Below are positions 59,838 through 64,000 of a DNA stretch of 64,000 bases, piece by piece. Source of the stretch: an uncultured Lachnospiraceae bacterium (GTDB lineage Bacteria; Bacillota; Clostridia; Lachnospirales; Lachnospiraceae); contig CAJUBE010000003.1 of assembly GCA_910584725.1 (NCBI GenBank), positions 124,001 through 188,000 of the forward strand. The letters run 5' to 3'. The notes under the pieces were generated by a model. It was not told where the DNA came from, did not search any database, and saw only the letters and a list, made by a program, of their open reading frames with translations. Each line of letters starts with the position of its first letter. Positions within the stretch are counted from its first letter, which is position 1. Made by a program: the position numbers and the translations under genes.

Positions 59838-60743
59838 CTATTTTTGAAATTTTTCTAAGAACAGGTCATTTACAGGCGTAGCTATGCTGTGCTTTTTCCC
59901 TAATTCGCATACAGTTCCTGCAAAAAGCGCCACCTCTGTCTTTCTGCCCGCCTTGCTGTCCTGCCGCATGGAAGGCTCCCCGTCCGGGTTCAGTCCGTCT
60001 ATGACCAAAACCCATTCCGCCAGGTCTTTCTCACACAGATCCACACCCTCCGCGTTCGCCACAAGGATTGTCTCCCGCATTGCCGCTTTCATCATTTCCC
60101 GCGCTTCGCCCTCCTGTTGAACGCTCCGATATGTCCCCGCAAAGAGAGATACCGTCTGGTTCACGCCCACGTTGCACAGAAGCTTTCCCCACATCGCATG
60201 GCGCATATCCGCCGGGCAGGAATATGTAAATCCCGTCCTGTCAAAAAAATCCTTAACCGCCGCCAGATTTTCCGACCTGCCACCGTCGAGAACGCCGACC
60301 GCTAGTTCTCCCTTATTTGTGCAGGACGCGGCGTTTCCCTCTTTCATAGCCGCCATTTTCTGAGCAATACAGTGCACTACCTTCCCACGTCCGAATCTCT
60401 GTCCCAGATCGTCCTCACTGCGGATACCGTTCAATACGGACATCAGAACTGTATGCTCTCCAACCAGATGCGCATTTTCTTCCATAGCCGTTTCCAGCGC
60501 GCCGTATTTGACCGCAAAAAGCATCAGCTCGGACGGTCTGTCCTCCTTTGCAGCGTCACAGTACTGAAAATCGCATACCTCACCGTTAAAGGTAATCCGT
60601 TCTTTCTGATACCGCTCAATTCTATCCTTGTCCGCCAGCACACGCACTTTTTCTTTTCCCAGTTTTTTCGTAAAAAAATCCGCATACATCACACCGAGCG
60701 CACCAAGCCCGACGATATCAATGGTTTCAATCGTTTTCAACAT
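59838..60743 (-). CDS. Ketopantoate reductase family protein
   Basis: 301 aa from ATG 60743 after CGGAGGAGAG. N-terminal NADP-binding GLGALGVMYADFF, then AVKYGALETAM, the catalytic-Lys segment WGKLLCNVGVNQT, and C-terminal PSMRQDSKAGRKTEVALFAG, matching PanE/ApbA enzymes that reduce 2-dehydropantoate to pantoate. No pan genes lie nearby, so the substrate could differ. A hairpin terminator precedes it upstream. Confidence 0.88.
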   Translation of the reverse strand: MLKTIETIDIVGLGALGVMYADFFTKKLGKEKVRVLADKDRIERYQKERITFNGEVCDFQYCDAAKEDRPSELMLFAVKYGALETAMEENAHLVGEHTVLMSVLNGIRSEDDLGQRFGRGKVVHCIAQKMAAMKEGNAASCTNKGELAVGVLDGGRSENLAAVKDFFDRTGFTYSCPADMRHAMWGKLLCNVGVNQTVSLFAGTYRSVQQEGEAREMMKAAMRETILVANAEGVDLCEKDLAEWVLVIDGLNPDGEPSMRQDSKAGRKTEVALFAGTVCELGKKHSIATPVNDLFLEKFQK

Positions 60744-60827
60744 TCTTCTCTCCTCCGAATAAAAATCAGCCGCCTCAAACTTATGACGTTTTCGTCGCTA
60801 CTTTTAGATACAGTATGCCATGTCTCA

Positions 60828-60860
60828 GAAAAAAAGCAAGCCGTCCCGCTTCCTTGCTTT
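60828..60860 (-). terminator. Terminator-like hairpin in the leader of the 59838 gene
   Basis: Minus strand AAAGCAAG...CTTGCTTT then T-run, about 90 bp upstream of the start. No gene upstream on this strand needs it, so it may be an attenuator. Confidence 0.55.
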
Positions 60861-60892
60861 CCCTCCCGTTTTGTGGTATCTTTAGAACGATA

Positions 60893-60924
60893 GACAGTCC
60901 CCTCAGCAAGCTGCGGGGACTGTC
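60893..60924. promoter_or_regulatory. 10-bp stem hairpin in the divergent intergenic region
   Basis: GACAGTCCCC / GGGGACTGTC with a 12-nt loop, about 85 bp before the tyrA start. Confidence 0.6.
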
Positions 60925-61008
60925 CCTCGCGGTATTCGCCAAATGTCTGCTTCGCAGCCGCTTGGCTCATTACTCGCGGAAATCAAACACACGAAAGGTA
61001 CTGCTTTT

Positions 61009-62106
61009 ATGAACACACTCACCTGCGGTTTTATCGGGCTCGGGCTGATCGGCGGCTCCATCGCCAAAGCGGTCAGGCACCAATTTCCCAATGCCCGCCT
61101 TATCGCCTACGATATCCATACAGAGTCTCTTAATCTCGCCGTCAAAGAACAGGTGATCAACCAGATCTGCCCTGCCGTTGACGATTCTTTCGGGAACTGC
61201 GACTATATCTTTTTGTGCGCGCCGGTTTCCCGCAATGTAGCGAATCTGCTGGCACTGAAGCCCCATCTCTCCCCCAACACCATTCTGACGGACGTGGGGA
61301 GTGTCAAGACCGGCATTCATAAGCAGATTGAAGAACTGCAGTTACAAAAGCAGTTTATCGGCGGTCACCCCATGGCGGGCTCCGAGCGTTTCGGCTACCA
61401 GAATGCCAAGGCGTCCCTTTTGGAGAACGCCTACTATATTCTGACCCCCTCTGAGGAAGTTTCTTCCGAAAAGGTAGAAGCATATCGGACTCTGGTGGAG
61501 ACAATCGGCGCGATTCCGCTCACCTTACCTTACGAAGAGCACGATTACGTGACCGCCGCCATCTCCCATCTGCCCCATGTGATCGCCGCCTCCTTAGTCA
61601 ATCTGGTAAAAAGCAGCGATTCCGAGGACGGGGTGATGAAAATGATCGCCGCAGGAGGATTTAAGGATATCACAAGAATCGCCTCCTCCTCCCCGGAAAT
61701 GTGGCAACAGATCTGCCTGACCAATGCGGACAATATCGCAAAGCTGCTCCGCGCATATATCCAGTATCTTGAAGTCATTGCGGATGACATAGACGACCAT
61801 AAACAGGACAGCCTCTACCACTTCTTTGACACGGCGAGAAGCTACAGAGAGTCCTTTATCAGCGCACCCAGCGGTCCCATCAAGGCGGAATATGTGTTTA
61901 CCGTGGATATTGCGGATAAACCCGGCGCCATTGCTGCCATCGCTTCCCTTCTCGCCATGCACGACGTGAGCATCAAAAACATCGGCATCAACCACAACAG
62001 GGAACTGGCGGAAGGGGCGCTGCGCATCGAGTTTTACAGTCAGAACACGCTTTCCCGCGCCATGGAGGTTATGACGGAGCACGGCTATAAAATTCACACC
62101 CGCTGA
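61009..62106 (+). CDS. tyrA: Prephenate dehydrogenase
   Basis: 365 aa from ATG 61009 after GAAAGG; the frame upstream is leader. NAD-binding GFIGLGLIGGSIAKAVR, then GHPMAGSERFGYQNAK (substrate loop), YVTAAISHLPHVIAASL, and a C-terminal ACT domain (YVFTVDIADKPGAIAAIASLL). Makes hydroxyphenylpyruvate for tyrosine. The ACT domain should give tyrosine feedback. aroA follows 186 bp later. Confidence 0.96.
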   Translation: MNTLTCGFIGLGLIGGSIAKAVRHQFPNARLIAYDIHTESLNLAVKEQVINQICPAVDDSFGNCDYIFLCAPVSRNVANLLALKPHLSPNTILTDVGSVKTGIHKQIEELQLQKQFIGGHPMAGSERFGYQNAKASLLENAYYILTPSEEVSSEKVEAYRTLVETIGAIPLTLPYEEHDYVTAAISHLPHVIAASLVNLVKSSDSEDGVMKMIAAGGFKDITRIASSSPEMWQQICLTNADNIAKLLRAYIQYLEVIADDIDDHKQDSLYHFFDTARSYRESFISAPSGPIKAEYVFTVDIADKPGAIAAIASLLAMHDVSIKNIGINHNRELAEGALRIEFYSQNTLSRAMEVMTEHGYKIHTR

Positions 62107-62291
62107 AAAAGAAAAGCGAAAAACGCTTCTAAAGGCGTCACGCCATAGGACAGGAACAAAACAGCAAAGCTTAAAAGCACTGCATATTGTGTAAGCGAAC
62201 AAAAAATATAACATGTTACACAATGAAAGAAGACAACACAAGACCGAAGCGTCATAAGCTCTGCAGAGGGCGCTTCAGAATGGAGTAAACC

Positions 62292-63569
62292 ATGAAATTT
62301 CAGAAAGCCCATACATTGAGAGGGGAAGTGACGATCCCCGGCGACAAATCCATCTCCCACCGGGCGGTGATGTTCGGATCGCTGTCTGAAGGTACCACCG
62401 AAGTCACCAATTTTTTGCAGGGCGCGGACTGTCTCTCCACCATTGACGCCTTTCGGAAGATGGGCATTGCGATTGAGAATACCCCGGAGAAGATTCTGAT
62501 TCACGGCAAGGGGCTGCACGGTCTGCAGGCGCCCTCCTCCGTGCTTGACATGGGCAACAGCGGCACCACCACCAGACTGATCAGCGGCATCCTTGCCGGG
62601 CAGACTTTTGAGAGCACCCTCACGGGCGACGCCTCCATCCAGAAACGTCCTATGCGGCGCATTATGGAGCCGCTGTCCATGATGGGCGGGAAAATCGAAA
62701 GCATAAACGGCAACGACTGCGCGCCCCTTCGCATCAAAGGCGCGCCCCTGCACGGCATCCACTATCACTCCAAGGTTGCCTCCGCACAGGTGAAATCTGC
62801 TGTCCTGCTTGCGGGACTCTACGCCGACGGCGAAACCCTTGTGACTGAGCCGACCTTAAGCCGCAACCACACGGAACTCATGCTGCGCTATTTTGGCGCG
62901 GACTTACAGTCGGAAGGAAAAACGGTGCGCATCCTCCCCGAACCCCATTTGGAAGGCAGGAAAATTGATGTGCCCGGCGACATCTCCTCCGCCGCCTATT
63001 TTATCGCCGCAGGACTCCTCGTCCCCGGCTCTGAGATTCTGATTAAAAACGTGGGCATCAATCCGACCAGAGACGGTATTTTAAGAGTGGCAAAGGAAAT
63101 GGGCGGTGACATTACACTTTTAAATGAAAATTATGACGGGGAACCGACTGCCGATCTTCTGGTGAAATACAGCCCTCTTCACGGAATCACCATCGAGGGG
63201 GATATCATTCCCACGCTGATTGACGAACTGCCCGTCATCAACATTATGGCGGCATGTGCCGAAGGCACCACCGTGATCCGGGACGCCGCCGAATTAAAAG
63301 TCAAGGAGTCCAACCGCATCGACGTGATGGTGCAATATTTAAGCGCCATGGGCTGCGATATCACGGGAACCGACGACGGCATGATCATTCACGGCGGTCA
63401 GCCCCTGCACGGGACCGAGGTGGACTCCCATCTCGACCACCGCATTGCCATGAGTTTCGCCGTGGCTTCTCTTGTGGCAGAGGGCGAGACAACAATGAAG
63501 GGCAGCGATGTGGTCACCATCAGCTACCCCGGATTTTATGAAGATCTTGCCTCACTCCGCGTCATGTAA
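62292..63569 (+). CDS. aroA: 3-phosphoshikimate 1-carboxyvinyltransferase
   Basis: 425 aa from ATG 62292 after AATGGAG. EPSP synthase motifs: PGDKSISHRAVMFGSLSEG at the N-terminus, MGNSGTTTRLISG, QKRPMRRIMEPL, ELKVKESNRIDVM and DHRIAMSFAVASL. Makes EPSP for aromatic amino acid synthesis. The tyrA-aroA neighbourhood points to a shikimate-pathway cluster continuing outside the window or left partial. Confidence 0.98.
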   Translation: MKFQKAHTLRGEVTIPGDKSISHRAVMFGSLSEGTTEVTNFLQGADCLSTIDAFRKMGIAIENTPEKILIHGKGLHGLQAPSSVLDMGNSGTTTRLISGILAGQTFESTLTGDASIQKRPMRRIMEPLSMMGGKIESINGNDCAPLRIKGAPLHGIHYHSKVASAQVKSAVLLAGLYADGETLVTEPTLSRNHTELMLRYFGADLQSEGKTVRILPEPHLEGRKIDVPGDISSAAYFIAAGLLVPGSEILIKNVGINPTRDGILRVAKEMGGDITLLNENYDGEPTADLLVKYSPLHGITIEGDIIPTLIDELPVINIMAACAEGTTVIRDAAELKVKESNRIDVMVQYLSAMGCDITGTDDGMIIHGGQPLHGTEVDSHLDHRIAMSFAVASLVAEGETTMKGSDVVTISYPGFYEDLASLRVM

Positions 63570-63664
63570 TTTTTCAGGGAAATGCTTGCGCAAAGCGTTT
63601 CCCTGTTCCATATAGCCGTTATCATCTGTTTTCTGTCCTGCCATTCATTAACCATTTCTCGACC

Positions 63665-64000
63665 TCATGACAGCTTCACCAACAGCCGGTTCAAAAAATA
63701 CGACCCCACCATACACAAAATCCCCGCCAGACTCCCGTACCAGTTGAGCGCCGCATCGGACTGCTGGAAATGCCTGCCCTCCACAAACTGCTTGTAGTAT
63801 TCCGTGTAATAGGCAAGCACATAGCAGACCGCGCCCGCCCCGATCACGCCAAATATTCTGTAATACCTTCTGAAAACCACCATGCTCACAAATGTAGTCA
63901 CAAATCCCACCACAAAAAACAGCCCCAGATGCGCCCCATAGCGGATCATCAGCGTCGTAGTCGAAATCTGGTCCTGTGTGGGATTTTCAAAAATCCGCCT
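63665..64000 (-). CDS. VanZ-like membrane protein, 5' end outside the window
   Basis: The frame is open to the right edge: 111 codons visible, and the ATG at 63949 is internal. Three membrane helices remain (GLFFVVGFVTTFVSMVVF; VIGAGAVCYVLAYYTEYY; LAGILCMVGSYFLNRLLV). The EYYKQFVEGRHFQQSDAALNWYGSL segment fits the VanZ pattern (acid-x-x-Gln/Lys-x-Phe...GR...D...N..G). VanZ-type proteins can affect glycopeptide tolerance, but most have no known role. Confidence 0.6.
   Translation of the reverse strand, partial: RRIFENPTQDQISTTTLMIRYGAHLGLFFVVGFVTTFVSMVVFRRYYRIFGVIGAGAVCYVLAYYTEYYKQFVEGRHFQQSDAALNWYGSLAGILCMVGSYFLNRLLVKLS

Overview
The window looks like a Gram-positive, spore-forming anaerobe of the Clostridia, most probably Lachnospiraceae. 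Supporting genes are gerW with a DUF2953 partner, an Asp23/FakA/DegV group, ftsW with a PASTA-less penicillin-binding protein, zapA, a U32 peptidase, NusG-domain-II with Gx transporter genes and a small high-cysteine HCB-type protein. Most core genes lie on the minus strand with purine-rich ribosome binding sites.

Positions 1 to about 7990 are the right-hand part of an integrated element (prophage or related) that runs off the left edge. It carries a large serine recombinase, an XRE repressor facing a divergent minus operon across five copies of a 12-bp operator, a string of small minus-strand genes (PP-loop PAPS-reductase-like protein, HExxH peptidase, HTH and ribbon-helix-helix proteins), and plus-strand single genes with their own promoters, including a DUF2513 protein. 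The element ends inside miaB: only the first 53 codons of miaB survive at 7989-8147, cut directly after the GCQMN motif.

From 8.2 to 40.5 kb is core chromosome: degV, recG, fakA-like, asp23, rpmB, a J-domain coiled-coil protein, gerW, DUF2953, an HD-GYP protein, pbp and ftsW, U32 peptidase, zapA, ruvB, a DUF1538 membrane protein with a tandem P-II-like protein, a heterodimeric ABC exporter, ruvA (separated from ruvB), Gx transporter, NusG-II protein, a PHP phosphatase and leuS. Two families of long palindromic repeats punctuate the intergenic spaces.

From 40.6 to 47 kb is a more AT-rich accessory stretch: an AAA/DUF4143 ATPase, a small protein under a palindromic operator, and a tightly overlapping three-gene operon (four-TM protein, unknown soluble protein, HExxH protease-like protein) that I do not recognise as any named system. 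It is followed by a chemoreceptor and an Erm-type rRNA methyltransferase. The methyltransferase has a well-formed attenuator: a leader peptide with an Arg-x-Arg motif, an intrinsic terminator, and a 15-bp antiterminator pairing that overlaps the leader stop codon.

From 50 to 64 kb come two large secreted proteins (Ig-like plus beta-helix; GLUG plus LysM plus FG-GAP-like), an EF-G paralogue lacking the usual catalytic histidine, a ketopantoate-reductase-family protein, tyrA, aroA and a partial VanZ-like gene. No tRNA, rRNA or CRISPR array was seen.
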